Counted from the stretch's first letter, positions 43,501 to 51,687 are shown. The stretch: 64,000 bases of DNA from Chitinophagales bacterium (GCA_017303475.1 JAFLBO010000001.1:496001-560000); one strand, 5' to 3'. Translations and numbers: made by a program. Notes: a model not told the origin generated them from the sequence alone.

Positions 43501-45695
43501 ACCGATTTCAGCATGTAAGGGTTTTTGGAATATCGGATAAGTTCCACTGCGTTGAGTTTGACACCTCCTGCGCCTCCTTTTGCTAGTGTAGGCTGATTAT
43601 TAGAATAATTGCTACTTTCAAAAGCATGCCACCAGAATTGAAAGCGCGTGGCGGGTCGGTTAGTATTGTTTGTACTGTTATCAACGGCATAGATCAAAGG
43701 TTCGTCTAACTCGCGATATACCGGCAACATTTGATGCCAGGGAAGCCCCACCCCGAAATTCCCTGGAGTAGGAGCGTCATTGTTCAGTACCAATTCCGGA
43801 GCAGGTAAAAGGCTGGCATAAGATTTATGCGCCGAAAACATGTCATAAGATATCATGTCTTGATCGGCAATCTTCGAAAAGTCATTGTCAGAATTGGCGG
43901 GGCCGATCTGGATGTGAAATCCACCAAAAGCTTCCGGCAAATTTGGCATGGAAAAAAAATTGGACGTGACCAGCGGGCCATTGCTCTGGTTAAGAACTCG
44001 TCGTGACCCCAACACATTCCATTTTACTGCTTGGTTAAAGGTGGTAAAAACAGTTTCTTTGATCGTTGGGTATATAGTACTGAGTGAAGGCCTTTTAAAT
44101 CCAGATGGCTCAGTGGCCCAGTTGATGATTGAGTTGGGGCCTGTAGCGAGGTTAATATCCAGGTTGCAAAAGGAATTCCCGGAAACTACAGTGCGTATCT
44201 CATAGATATCGCCCGGAATCAACCGTTCCGGGCCACTAATCCGCGCGGACTCCAAGTAGCCATGATCGAATTCAAGATATCCCGGTATGGTAGGGTACGC
44301 AGTTTTAAAAAGCATGGAACCAAGCCCGTTAATCGTGCCGCGATAGGGATTTGTTGAGGTAATCGACGAATTGCTGTAGTGTTGCTGAACAGCACTGTGT
44401 TTTAAGTGATAAAACCGTTTCCATCCTGAAAAACTGAATTGTGTGCAAGCATCTGGCAAATAGTTATACGACTGATCCAGGCCGCCGCCCGCTGGGCCAC
44501 CGGTGCAATTTTGGGTGTTATAAATGCCCTGGTAATAAACCGATTTAAAGCTGAATAGTGAATCCAGACGTTTGACTCCGGGTGCTCCAATATTCAACAT
44601 GTTCTTTGTTCCGCTAGGATGTTCGGTCGCGTAATTGAGTTTTACCTGTTCTATCAAACAATAGTAATCGGCGGAATAAACCTCATCCAATAGAACCTCG
44701 GTAAAAACTCTGAAATTGGGCAAAAAGTGGTTACTATTCTGAATCTTGGCCAGCCCAGATGCGACCAGGTATTGCGCATCAGGAGAGTATTCTTTGAAAA
44801 AATCGAAGGCCCCGAAGGTTCTGTAAATAAACTCGATCGTCTGCCAGCCAGGCTGGTTGGGGTTGTAGATTGATGTACAATACCAGACCAATGGTTCGGC
44901 TTTAGGAATCACAGAGTTACTAAGATTGAAATTTCCTGCCTGCCCAATGGTAGGTGTGTTCTCATAAGCCCCTACGTCAGTTAGCACCCGGCGGTTGTTG
45001 GGGGTGCGATAGCTGGATTTTACCGTGTTAAATTCGTAGGTAGTGCCGTCTTTTAGGATAACCCGCCACGTTTCACCCCGGAGCCGTGCTTCGAAATATT
45101 CTTCAAAAGCGTTCGGGACAAAAACAGCATCACCATCCTTCAAATATTTAAAAACCAACCTTCCACCGGCCACCCCTGGTATGGAGACAGTGGGGGAGTG
45201 CCAAAATGCATCTCCATCATATTCACTCTTGGCAAGATTTCCAGTATTGGTTGGATTATTCTGGAAGAGGCAATAATCCGACTGTGTGTAGGCGCGGTAA
45301 GCCTCCGTAGAGATTGATATCGTAGGAATATTTAATGACCAGCCTTCGCCGTAGGGAATACCGGAAGCTAGTGGCAAGGTATTACCGCCGGTATAGATAG
45401 AATTATGCTCTAACTGCAAAGAAAACCTAAGGCCGCCGGGCGTAGAGACAGATCCGATCTGATATGAGCTGGAGTACGTACCGGTAAAAAGGTTGACATC
45501 GCCGCTGTATGCTTCGCCGGCAGGAGTCGACGGCTCGATAGTATGAGGGGAGGACTCAGTGTTAGCCCGACCACCGGCAATCTGGCCTGATAACTGGGTA
45601 AATGCCAGTACTCCAACGAATAAACCACACAGGCGAATTAAAGAATGTTTTCGGTTAAAAAAAATAACGAATTTGAATGCTATGAAAGGTCTCAT
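37527..45695 (-). CDS. Giant RHS-repeat protein with variable AT-rich C-terminal tip
   Basis: A 2722-residue RHS/YD-repeat protein. It starts at MRPFIAFKFVIFF and has a signal-like segment (LIRLCGLFVGVLAFTQLSGQ). Hundreds of residues carry YD repeats (for example YDYDDFGRL-type GRIVLEQD, YQYDKIGNFTQL, YDPNGNLIL), which build a beta-cage. The core ends in the classic block GWDYRMARWYDGDIGRFLGVDP...NFSDPKG at about residue 2517. The 205-residue tip after it (37530-38144) is the likely toxin or effector domain but its type is not recognised; it ends EHTKEFLRTKDR. The tip is far richer in A+T than the core. No small gene for immunity follows. A Bacteroidota RHS protein of this type could be T6SS- or T9SS-exported. 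Confidence 0.9.
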   Translation of the reverse strand: MRPFIAFKFVIFFNRKHSLIRLCGLFVGVLAFTQLSGQIAGGRANTESSPHTIEPSTPAGEAYSGDVNLFTGTYSSSYQIGSVSTPGGLRFSLQLEHNSIYTGGNTLPLASGIPYGEGWSLNIPTISISTEAYRAYTQSDYCLFQNNPTNTGNLAKSEYDGDAFWHSPTVSIPGVAGGRLVFKYLKDGDAVFVPNAFEEYFEARLRGETWRVILKDGTTYEFNTVKSSYRTPNNRRVLTDVGAYENTPTIGQAGNFNLSNSVIPKAEPLVWYCTSIYNPNQPGWQTIEFIYRTFGAFDFFKEYSPDAQYLVASGLAKIQNSNHFLPNFRVFTEVLLDEVYSADYYCLIEQVKLNYATEHPSGTKNMLNIGAPGVKRLDSLFSFKSVYYQGIYNTQNCTGGPAGGGLDQSYNYLPDACTQFSFSGWKRFYHLKHSAVQQHYSNSSITSTNPYRGTINGLGSMLFKTAYPTIPGYLEFDHGYLESARISGPERLIPGDIYEIRTVVSGNSFCNLDINLATGPNSIINWATEPSGFKRPSLSTIYPTIKETVFTTFNQAVKWNVLGSRRVLNQSNGPLVTSNFFSMPNLPEAFGGFHIQIGPANSDNDFSKIADQDMISYDMFSAHKSYASLLPAPELVLNNDAPTPGNFGVGLPWHQMLPVYRELDEPLIYAVDNSTNNTNRPATRFQFWWHAFESSNYSNNQPTLAKGGAGGVKLNAVELIRYSKNPYMLKSVDTYHLNGEYDSKQNPGLVLTHRVLITYSLQTEKLIDNRVYQPNQPPVMSQNKWHNLFLLSEIKEIPVNPSQDNPPILSTDDLSKAPTTFFSYTLAQPSAINDELRTNGSGILLTKITMPAGKIKEIEYNPLGANSVTSRYNGAWQCLNVTNSAMPPSSVIQISHTVKTIKVHDDDGYQQRDYQYDPGSIRVKREYSVLNPDHFDNRSVEWKYGYQKTTVTEPELAPGVRPYTVYYHLDTDKFQGTTIDHQLLFGKLKKIEKFNATGVLLSSVENEFEAAPAFVNGIFRDANFEAYKYGPFFPNLDHCDYQDFIDQIAPDFQPPNPVELKVLSSIYENPYFLEGSALSLGSYSYYNTDLNSFFVKKNREIRTHYDLVEGGSNRAKVETITNFEYFDAEPDGKTASIGLKKIHGLSLVNNPGKIQLNFEPSWQIYRKRTYSPQNPQTFQEEESFYYFDLLNRYSPNSSVQRAWRPLVNSYNGSDLFVFTVLEKAYEWGLRHLPFEQCIVSKSASLPAVSRSTYYLYDCDWPLNLLSITSDVVDPTVTCSGGFGDNGLDPQECVELVHQENNIPNIPIPLWHAIIQLTEVQNKIFVCPVGSWNTNDPTISVLRSNPPVFSENGPNNGRVDAAWAFRNKAQLRSVYMQIDTVFQPDTYQSHFIEANDYKPLMDFRFIPEQGTIAARWIPVFPYDVLKTDSIYERNLYGQPVLEEDASGLRTRYFYAPKVMTTYRFPNCTIQNYNSVTSRNIGLPDSVVVGSGLSDSLVTAFRYYIDNSVKNVVDPNQMVMHYTYDDFGRLHETFRNGIRLTKNAYHLWENNFNQDFAQRAAENYQESFIFNQDNSPAAERIRTYFDPLGRTYNTAVQDCPNADAGTLSRTMVHSGEIVYDKWNRVAKTFKPFVHSGRALVSFQPRLRTTNSSLYPDIAGSTRYENDWHTRPLEYAHPGEALGGAHNAGSSYSLMDGLAVKNLLGLSAAETADIMPGTVTDYVFQCVHRFDEDGKVVQEIINASGQKVAEWRGTITDNAVTLFVYDSYGNLTKVINPLKQIARYHYNMLGWMYQRESADAGIARYLYDRMGRIVLEQDAALAPGSLSTDDNNPPQFRRYTYDDFGRMIRQERITLKQPGNFSYGGNLLVHPMTYTDIEEGSPTGTGAYYDYRFTNASTYSWKARIKIKQSVHPQFQTVSYTQLQLTDFLSYPRIEKQWWYDGDFSVNAGFESYPPASLIHPKALEVLDPSYSGQNADSRRRTFTKGRLSHLAVYNHDAMELSDIQQTPVILDYFSYNEDGEVKIKIQQLNPMGISPADKGKLALATQGFNCRGLVTYQELSLFDENNQVMLGVSDHSVINLHDYRGRIVGVNHNSGNEKLVEYQYDDATELRLKTTYWADAASSCSPSRNEKVGVLKYAYDLRNRLVSMESPFFDYQLFYDQNLVNYNNVPLATQTSYNGNLNGTVATYKPGFGAVIPHFGLPTYMGFSYDPLNRLTSANTTVGDFVSLQQGNKIGDESYQYDKIGNFTQLIRFGRNQLSGQQEGWNFQYTPGTNRLNQVAGINATPNRIYQYDPNGNLILDSYRGISNSAYGRTNLPFQLEKTGNIKVNYLYDSEDQRIFKEIRQNSVVTQWEYCLRDPSGKEWAVLTFNNGQTYVDHYYYGLERFARYRRPIAANSSTSSNVYFIYDHLGNTRVAYSAKGKCLNTTYAGMVYTIENMIDYFPYGKILRQYSNAQPERFLTTFNERDPETGWDYRMARWYDGDIGRFLGVDPMEEETMPNWSGFAYANNSPANFSDPKGALPDDGNYGNPTFNKREGYYELKEVQIIEYRDLINPVDHFNKGIFPTTLPDLGTISAKKENFFEKWENANWTESSFIKLITTLSYNTADDLFILGQVNPISKTFFGIDNPRHLTGRIASSKETVEGSMFGMTFFFPETSAVKIAKPLNAAQFSSMFKGTLSKLSSKNRGFINRNINKIIIENINKQTKSGATIEHTKEFLRTKDR

Positions 45696-45922
45696 ATTTA
45701 CAAGTTTGATGATGAATATAAGCCGTAATGCTGCATCTTTAACGGCTAAATAGTATCAAGTTATTTGCTTTGAATACATTAATAATGACAGGCAATGAAA
45801 ATGCAAGGACAAATCGCCAATGGCCAGGAAAGCACCTAACTGCAGAGTGCAGCACTGGCGTATTGTATTGCTATTTTTAGCCAGTTGTAAAGAAGCTGAT
45901 TAACTTCTTACACTCCCATCTG
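45696..45922. other. Intergenic region upstream of the RHS gene
   Basis: The 227 bases contain a short hairpin (AGCCGT...ACGGCT, 45721-45747) but no convincing TAnnTTTG on the minus strand, so the RHS promoter was not located. No additional gene is seen. Confidence 0.4.
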
Positions 45923-46861
45923 TTATGCCGTTACTGCGGTATTTAGTAACTGTTCTCTCAAGTCAGCTAATGTCTTATTTCTATTATTTTTCCAAGAAGT
46001 CCAGCCATTTACAGTTTTTCTGTCACTACCCGCATCTTGAATGCCAGCTAAAGCAGCATAACTTGGACTGCTGAATTGTTGTCCTAATAGCTCTAATGAA
46101 CCATCTTCCAATACAGTTGCTTCGTATCTTCTTTGTTGGCCGTTTCTTGGCTTGTAAACCATAGTAAGTTTCTCGCCAAATTTCAACAGATTGGCGTTTA
46201 TAAGGTCTGTTAATTCAACATCATATTGTGCAATTTCTGTATTAGCTTTTTTGGGTTTACTTTCTTCTTCAGTGTCAAGTTCTGGTTTGAATTCTTCTGG
46301 GAATTCAAATACAATATTTGTTGGCTTGTTGAACTCAACGAACTTGCTAACAACCCAAAGTTTGACTTTATATTTTAATGTTCTTGCCCAATCACGAAGA
46401 TCATTTGTCACTCCATCAATAGGCACGCCAATTATTGGATCGGTTTCTAATATATCACCAACAACTTGTCTTACGTTAATCGCAGCAATATTCAGGTCTT
46501 CAAATTTTTCTTTCGTGTATGGGTCAGCTTGGTATTGCTCAACAGCAAGATCAACCAAAGTTCGTTTTGTTATTGTTTGCTGAGATGCTAAAATTTGTTT
46601 CGTTACCTGTGGAGCGATATGATTCCAAACACTGTGGTGGATTAGTTCTGCTTCAACCAAATACCATTTTTTCTGTCCAATATCGATCGCGAAACCGTCT
46701 GGAATGGTACCAACACCGTCAGCAGTTTTGATTTTGGCTTTAGGGAGATAAAAAGAAGTTGGGCCAAAAAGATACTCGTAGTTGTCAACAATAACTTGTT
46801 CTAATTCAGCTTCACTGTCAAACGGTGACTTAATAAATTTTGTGTCTTTGAATATTAACAT
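45923..46861 (-). CDS. PD-(D/E)xK nuclease-like protein with C-terminal RAMA domain
   Basis: A 312-residue cytoplasmic protein. Residues 1-100 look like a PD-(D/E)xK nuclease: Asp55 in PDGFAID, then Glu70-x-Glu72 in WYLVEAEL and Gln85/Lys88 in PQVTKQIL. A middle helical part (100-200) follows and an acidic spacer. Residues about 205-308 fit the RAMA domain (restriction-enzyme adenine-methylase associated): FGEKLTMVYKPRNGQQRRYEATVLEDGSLELLGQQFSSPSYAALAG... NGWTSWKNNRNKTLADLREQ. RAMA domains are thought to read modified DNA. Its job could be restriction of modified or unmodified DNA. No methylase is nearby. Confidence 0.75.
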   Translation of the reverse strand: MLIFKDTKFIKSPFDSEAELEQVIVDNYEYLFGPTSFYLPKAKIKTADGVGTIPDGFAIDIGQKKWYLVEAELIHHSVWNHIAPQVTKQILASQQTITKRTLVDLAVEQYQADPYTKEKFEDLNIAAINVRQVVGDILETDPIIGVPIDGVTNDLRDWARTLKYKVKLWVVSKFVEFNKPTNIVFEFPEEFKPELDTEEESKPKKANTEIAQYDVELTDLINANLLKFGEKLTMVYKPRNGQQRRYEATVLEDGSLELLGQQFSSPSYAALAGIQDAGSDRKTVNGWTSWKNNRNKTLADLREQLLNTAVTA

Positions 46862-46906
46862 CCTTTTGTCTCTTGGTTAGTTTTTGTAAGTCGTTTTAGT
46901 TTAAAA

Positions 46907-46914
46907 CAAATCTA
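46907..46914 (-). promoter_or_regulatory. -7 element (TAGATTTG) of the RAMA protein gene
   Basis: Minus-strand TAGATTTG with a TTTA -33-like word 21 bases upstream (46936-46939). Leader of about 45 bases. Confidence 0.5.
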
Positions 46915-46917
46915 TTA

Positions 46918-46981
46918 CTTACCCGCAACACACCACTAAATAACCTATCCAACTTCCACCCAGTCGTCCATTGCGGGTAAG
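46918..46981. promoter_or_regulatory. Operator-like inverted repeat at the RAMA gene promoter
   Basis: CTTACCCGCAA (46918-46928) and TTGCGGGTAAG (46971-46981), perfect 11 bp with a 42-base spacer. One arm lies between the -33-like and -7 elements of the RAMA gene, a position where a repressor would block transcription. No cognate regulator is in the window. Confidence 0.4.
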
Positions 46982-47037
46982 CAACCTATGCCCCTCCCTC
47001 TTCACTCATGTACTCATGTACTCTTCAATCATGTACT

Positions 47038-49779
47038 TCACACCCTCGCATGCCGCTCCTCCACCCTTCTCGCCTTCCGAATCCTCACGGCCACTACCTT
47101 GAACTCCGGACACTTGGCTTCGCTGTCGCTGATGCTGGAGGTTACAATATTGACCAGTAACTCAGGGAAGTGGAAGGTGGTGCTGATCACGCCTGGTTTT
47201 ACCTCGTCGGTAATTTTGGCCTTGATGTCTACCTTGCCGCGGTCTGACTCGATGCACACCCAATCTCCTTCACCAATGTTGTGTTTGGCGGCGTCTTCCG
47301 GGTGGATAAGCACAACGTCTTCTGTCACGATTTCCACATTGGGGGTGCGACGGGTCATGGTGCCGGCATTGTAGTGCTCCAGTACGCGGTTGGTGGTCAG
47401 GATGTACGGATAATCCTTGCCATAAGTCAGAATTTCCGGGCTTTCCACGTATTCACGGAACTGGAATTTACCCTTGCCTCGCTTGAAGGAATCGGTGTGC
47501 AGGATTTTCGTATCAGTTCCGTCGGGCTGTACGGGCCATTGTTTGCCTTGTTCGCCAAGTTCGTCCCACTTCACACCGGCAAAAAATGGTACGATCTGAG
47601 AGATCTCTTCCAGCATGCCTTTGGCGGTGTATGGCGCCTGTTTGTAGCCCATGCGGTTCATGATATCCACCATGATCTGACCGTCTGGTTTGGCTTCGCC
47701 CTGCGGCTCTACCACCTTGTTCACCCGCTGAATTCGGCGTTCGCCGTTGGTGAAGGTGCCTTCTTTTTCCAGGAAGGCGGCTGCCGGCAGGATCACATCG
47801 GCATGTTTGGCCGTTTCGGTCATGAATATTTCCTGCACAATGAGCAAATCGAGCGATTTGATGGCTTTCAATACGTGGTTGGTGTTCGGATCTGATTGTA
47901 CCAGATCGTCGCCCATGATCCAGAGCGCTTTGAACTTACCGTCTATGGCAGCATCGTACATCTGCGGGATTTTCAGACCGGCTTCCATAGGCACTTTTAC
48001 CCCGTAGAAGTTGTTGTACAGCTCGTTGACTTTTGGGTCGGTAATATCCAGATAACCGGCGCCCTGATACGGCTGCACGCCCATGTCGGCCATACCCTGC
48101 ACGTTGTTTTGTCCGCGCAGCGGATTCACGCCGCAGCCTGGTTTGCCCACATTACCGGTAATCATGGCCAGGTTGGCAATCTGCATTACCGTGTAGGTGC
48201 CCTGGTAATGTTCTGTCACGCCCAATCCGTGGAACAACATGGCTTTAGGCGCGGAAGCGTACAATTTGGCGGCTGCACGCACTTGTTCGCGTGGTACACC
48301 TGATACTTCCTCCAGCTCATCCAGGTTGATATTCAGGATGTTGCGTTTAAATTCCTCATATCCTTCCGTGCGCGCTTCGATGAAATCTTCTTTCGTGAGG
48401 CCGTCTTTGATGATGTAATACAACATCATATCCAGCACGGCAATGTTGGTGCCCGGACGCAATTGCAGGTGAATGGTGGCGTATTTGGCAAGTTCCGTAC
48501 GACGCGGATCCACCACAATGGTAGGCTTGCCTTTCATGGCAAACTGCCGCAGTTTGGCCCCGGTTACAGGGTGGCCCTCCGTTGGGTTGGCGCCAATAAC
48601 CATGATGCAATCTGTTTCCTTGATATCCGCCACAGAGTTGGTGGCGGCGCCGGTACCGAAAGAGCGCTGCATACCAATGGCAGTTGGCGAGTGACATACC
48701 CGTGCGCAACCGTCGATGTTGTTGGTGCCGATCACTGCCCGGATGAATTTCTGCATCAGGTAGTTTTCCTCGTTGGTGCAACGGGAGGAAGAAATGCCAC
48801 CAATGGCATCCGGACCATATTTAGCTTTAATATCGGTGAGTTTTTCTGCGATATAGTCATAGGCTTCGTCCCAGCTAACCCGCACCAATTCGCCGTTTTT
48901 GCGAATCATGGGGTGCTTCAGGCGTTCCGGGTGGTTGTAGAACGAGAAGGCGTAGCGACCTTTCAGGCAGGTGTGGCCCTGATTCACTTCGGCATCCCAG
49001 GGCGCCTGAATGCTCAGGATACTGCCGTCTTTAACACTCACTTCGAGGTTGCAGCCTACCCCGCAATACGTGCACACCGTACGTACCTTATCCTGGCCCA
49101 CCACGGCCTTGGATTGGTAAATATCGGAGATGGCGCTGGTTGGACAAGCTTGTGCGCAGGCGCCGCAGGAAACGCAGTCGGACTCAAAAAAGCTTTGGTC
49201 CATGCCCTTGATGATCTTGCTGTCGAACCCGCGTCCGGCTACACTAAGTACAAGTTGACCCTGTACCTCGTCGCAGGCGCGCACACAGCGGTAGCACATG
49301 ATACACTTCGACATGTCGGAGGTCATGTACGGGTGACTCAGGTCTTTTTCCCTTTCGAGGTGGTTTTTGCCTTCCGGGTAGCGCACCTTGCGTATGCCCA
49401 CGCGCGCGGCGGTGTCCTGCAGTTCGCAGTTGCCGTTCACCTCACAGGTGAGGCAATCGAGCGGGTGATCAGTGAGCACCAGTTCGATGATGTTTTTGCG
49501 CAGTTTCTGAATAGAGGGCGATTCGGTGTAAATGAACATGCCCTGCTCCACCAGCGTATGGCAGGAGGCTTTGGTGCGGCGCGGACCGTCTTGTTCCAGC
49601 GCTACTTCCACGCTGCACACCCGGCAGGCGCCGAAGGCTTCCAGGTTGGGTGCGTCGCAAAGCGTGGGAATGCTATCCTTCCCCCAGTGACGGCGGGTGA
49701 ACTGCAATATCGTTTCGCCCGGTTCGAAAACGTAGGGCTTTTCGTTTATGTAGGCAACAGAGGTGGTGATGTTAGACAT
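47038..49779 (-). CDS. fdsA: Formate dehydrogenase alpha subunit (NAD-dependent, FdsA/NuoG-like, molybdopterin)
   Basis: A 913-residue molybdopterin subunit that oxidises formate to CO2. N-terminal [2Fe-2S] domain with C41...ACRVC (50-55), then the NuoG-type His/Cys [4Fe-4S] region (C109-C118), two ferredoxin clusters (CIMCYRCVRAC, CVSCGACAQAC), a MopB [4Fe-4S] site (CTYCGVGC, then C271), and the active-site Cys362-His363 in GCARVCHSP (Cys, not selenocysteine). MGDDLVQSDPN and the C-terminal molydop-binding domain close it. The partner subunit lies 43 bases upstream. No fdhD or cofactor genes are near. Confidence 0.94.
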   Translation of the reverse strand: MSNITTSVAYINEKPYVFEPGETILQFTRRHWGKDSIPTLCDAPNLEAFGACRVCSVEVALEQDGPRRTKASCHTLVEQGMFIYTESPSIQKLRKNIIELVLTDHPLDCLTCEVNGNCELQDTAARVGIRKVRYPEGKNHLEREKDLSHPYMTSDMSKCIMCYRCVRACDEVQGQLVLSVAGRGFDSKIIKGMDQSFFESDCVSCGACAQACPTSAISDIYQSKAVVGQDKVRTVCTYCGVGCNLEVSVKDGSILSIQAPWDAEVNQGHTCLKGRYAFSFYNHPERLKHPMIRKNGELVRVSWDEAYDYIAEKLTDIKAKYGPDAIGGISSSRCTNEENYLMQKFIRAVIGTNNIDGCARVCHSPTAIGMQRSFGTGAATNSVADIKETDCIMVIGANPTEGHPVTGAKLRQFAMKGKPTIVVDPRRTELAKYATIHLQLRPGTNIAVLDMMLYYIIKDGLTKEDFIEARTEGYEEFKRNILNINLDELEEVSGVPREQVRAAAKLYASAPKAMLFHGLGVTEHYQGTYTVMQIANLAMITGNVGKPGCGVNPLRGQNNVQGMADMGVQPYQGAGYLDITDPKVNELYNNFYGVKVPMEAGLKIPQMYDAAIDGKFKALWIMGDDLVQSDPNTNHVLKAIKSLDLLIVQEIFMTETAKHADVILPAAAFLEKEGTFTNGERRIQRVNKVVEPQGEAKPDGQIMVDIMNRMGYKQAPYTAKGMLEEISQIVPFFAGVKWDELGEQGKQWPVQPDGTDTKILHTDSFKRGKGKFQFREYVESPEILTYGKDYPYILTTNRVLEHYNAGTMTRRTPNVEIVTEDVVLIHPEDAAKHNIGEGDWVCIESDRGKVDIKAKITDEVKPGVISTTFHFPELLVNIVTSSISDSEAKCPEFKVVAVRIRKARRVEERHARV

Positions 49780-49822
49780 AAGCCAGATTGTTTACTTGTT
49801 TGAAAAACAGGCTTCAAACCGT

Positions 49823-51472
49823 TTATTTAAAATAAACTCCCAGTTCTTCCGGGAAGTATTGCATCGCATTTTTTACCGGCAAAGGCAGGCCTCCGCCCAG
49901 GGCGCAAAGCGAGCCTTTTTCCAGGGTGTCAATCAGGTCGTTCCAAAGCTCGCGGTCAATTTTGTACTCGCTGCTTTGGGCTTTTTGCAACAGTTCCTTA
50001 CCGCGGGTAGAACCAATCCTGCAAGGGAAACATTTGCCACAACTTTCATGCGCCGTAAAGGCAAACAAATGCTCAAGGTATTGCACCAGCGGGAAACGCT
50101 CCGGAATGCTCAGGATGGACGCATGGCCCAGCAGGAAGCCTTTGGAGGCAAAGGTTTCGAAATCAATGGTCAGCTCGTCAATCTTGCTCATCGGTACGAG
50201 GCCACCCAATGGACCGCCAATGTGGAAGGCTTTTACCGGCTCTTTATGGCCGCCACCCAGTTCCTTTATAGCCACAGAAAGCGGGGTGCCCATATCTACT
50301 TCGTAGAGTCCCGGGCGGTTGAAATGACTGTCCAGGGAAAGCAGCTTGGTACCGGAGGATTTGGCCGTACCGATGGCTTTGTACGCAGCCCCTCCTTCGG
50401 TGAGGATGAAGTGCAGATTGGCCAGGGTTTCCACGTTGTTCACGGCCGTAGGCTTGCCGTACAGACCGTATTGTACCGGGAATGGCGGACGTGTGCGCAC
50501 TTCCGGACGCAGGCCTTCCAGAGAAGAGAGGAGGGCCGTTTCTTCTCCGCAGATATAGGCGCCCTGGGCTTTCACCACAAATATTTTATGGTTTACTACC
50601 TCGCCATTGGACTTGGTGAATGGGTAAAGCTTATTGAAAGATTCAGCTGCCTGCCTGGTAATTTCAATGGCCTCCGGGTATTCAGCTCGGATGTACAGCA
50701 CGCTTTCGGTTGCGCCGGTGATGTAGCCACTGATGGCCATACCGAACAAGACTAAATGTGCCCTTTGCTCCATCAGGTAGCGGTCGGAAAAAGCGCCGGG
50801 ATCTCCTTCGTCGGCGTTGCAAACGATGTATTTCTGATCCGCGGTTTCTTTTTTAACCCCTGCCAGTTTAATGCCCAGCGGGAAACCTGCGCCACCCCGG
50901 CCGCGCAGCCCGGATTCAGAGATTTCGGCCAAAAGTGCGTCAGGATCGCGTTCCAGCAATTGAGTGAGTGTACGCTCACAAACTTCATGGGTGATATTGG
51001 GGTCGGTCAAAATACCCTTACCCATTGATCCAACGTGGAAGTGGTCTGGTAATGCTTTTACCTTACCCGCCTTTAGTGCGTCTATTTGTGCTATATCGTC
51101 ACCGGAATAATTGAGTCCGTTGTAGTGGAAGGCTTTGTTTTCGTAGCAACGACCCAGGCAATACACCTCGCCAATTTCCGAGGAGTCAAAGTGTTTTTCC
51201 AGGGAATGGTGCAAGTCTTTTTGTGTACCGGCCAGCATGCAGGCGCTGCCTGCGCATGAGAAAACCTTCTTGTTGCTTTTTTCCGGGTTCAGAAAATCAT
51301 AGAAAGTAGCCGCGCCATAAGCATTGGCATTTCCAATCAGGTATTTATCGGCCAGGCTTTTGATCTTTTCCTGATCCAATCCGCCTGTTTCCGATTGGGT
51401 TTCGGCCAGATTTTCGAAGAGATTATCGTCCAATCCTTTTCGAAACGACAGATTTCTGACGTTTTTCGACAT
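49823..51472 (-). CDS. fdsB: Formate dehydrogenase beta subunit: fused NuoE-like and NuoF-like domains
   Basis: A 549-residue NADH-binding subunit in which a NuoE-type thioredoxin-like [2Fe-2S] domain (30-140; SCAGSACML and CLGRCYENKA) is fused to a NuoF-type domain. The NuoF part has GRGGAGFPLGIK (FMN/NAD loop), CNADEGDPGAFSDR, GAYICGEETALLSSLEG and the [4Fe-4S] motif ESCGKCFPCRIGSTRG. With FdsA it would make a soluble NAD+-reducing complex. FdsG and FdsD homologues of other Fds systems are not separate here; the NuoE fusion covers FdsG. First gene of the pair; promoter at 51531. Confidence 0.93.
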   Translation of the reverse strand: MSKNVRNLSFRKGLDDNLFENLAETQSETGGLDQEKIKSLADKYLIGNANAYGAATFYDFLNPEKSNKKVFSCAGSACMLAGTQKDLHHSLEKHFDSSEIGEVYCLGRCYENKAFHYNGLNYSGDDIAQIDALKAGKVKALPDHFHVGSMGKGILTDPNITHEVCERTLTQLLERDPDALLAEISESGLRGRGGAGFPLGIKLAGVKKETADQKYIVCNADEGDPGAFSDRYLMEQRAHLVLFGMAISGYITGATESVLYIRAEYPEAIEITRQAAESFNKLYPFTKSNGEVVNHKIFVVKAQGAYICGEETALLSSLEGLRPEVRTRPPFPVQYGLYGKPTAVNNVETLANLHFILTEGGAAYKAIGTAKSSGTKLLSLDSHFNRPGLYEVDMGTPLSVAIKELGGGHKEPVKAFHIGGPLGGLVPMSKIDELTIDFETFASKGFLLGHASILSIPERFPLVQYLEHLFAFTAHESCGKCFPCRIGSTRGKELLQKAQSSEYKIDRELWNDLIDTLEKGSLCALGGGLPLPVKNAMQYFPEELGVYFK

Positions 51473-51530
51473 AAAATTCGTTTTTATTTGCGCTAGGTAA
51501 AAGAATCATGGGATTTGGCATTTGGAGTTT

Positions 51531-51538
51531 CAAATGTA
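51531..51538 (-). promoter_or_regulatory. -7 element (TACATTTG) of the formate dehydrogenase pair
   Basis: Minus-strand TACATTTG with TTGC (51557-51560 on plus GCAA) as a partial -33 18 bases upstream. Leader of about 55 bases. Confidence 0.55.
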
Positions 51539-51628
51539 AAGACTGTTTTGTTAGTTGCAAGCATTTTAATTGAGTATTGCTATTATATCATATTTTGAAC
51601 AAGTTGGATGGTTGTTGTTGCTGGCTCA

Positions 51629-51687
51629 CCGCGAAGAACGCAAAGTGCGCTAAATCAGGAAGTTTGCGAACTTTGCGTTCTTCGCGG
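51629..51687. repeat. Inverted repeat of the accessory-repeat family (copy 2)
   Basis: CCGCGAAGAACGCAAAGT (51629-51646) and ACTTTGCGTTCTTCGCGG (51670-51687), perfect 18 bp, in the divergent gap between the formate dehydrogenase pair and the lipoprotein gene. Since no gene ends there, it is a mobile or spread repeat rather than a terminator. Confidence 0.7.

Noticed and set aside
45721..45747. AGCCGT...ACGGCT hairpin upstream of the RHS gene as a riboswitch or attenuator
   Set aside because: The stem is only six bases and has no partner structures or conserved blocks.
35149..47037. AGTACATGAGTGAA words at 35149 (plus) and near 47005-47036 (minus) as ends of a 12-kb island
   Set aside because: They are short, degenerate and lie just after stop codons; no integrase, tRNA or direct duplication supports an island border.
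48690..48702. Selenocysteine codon in the formate dehydrogenase active site
   Set aside because: The codon after CARV is an ordinary cysteine (Cys362); no TGA interrupts the frame.
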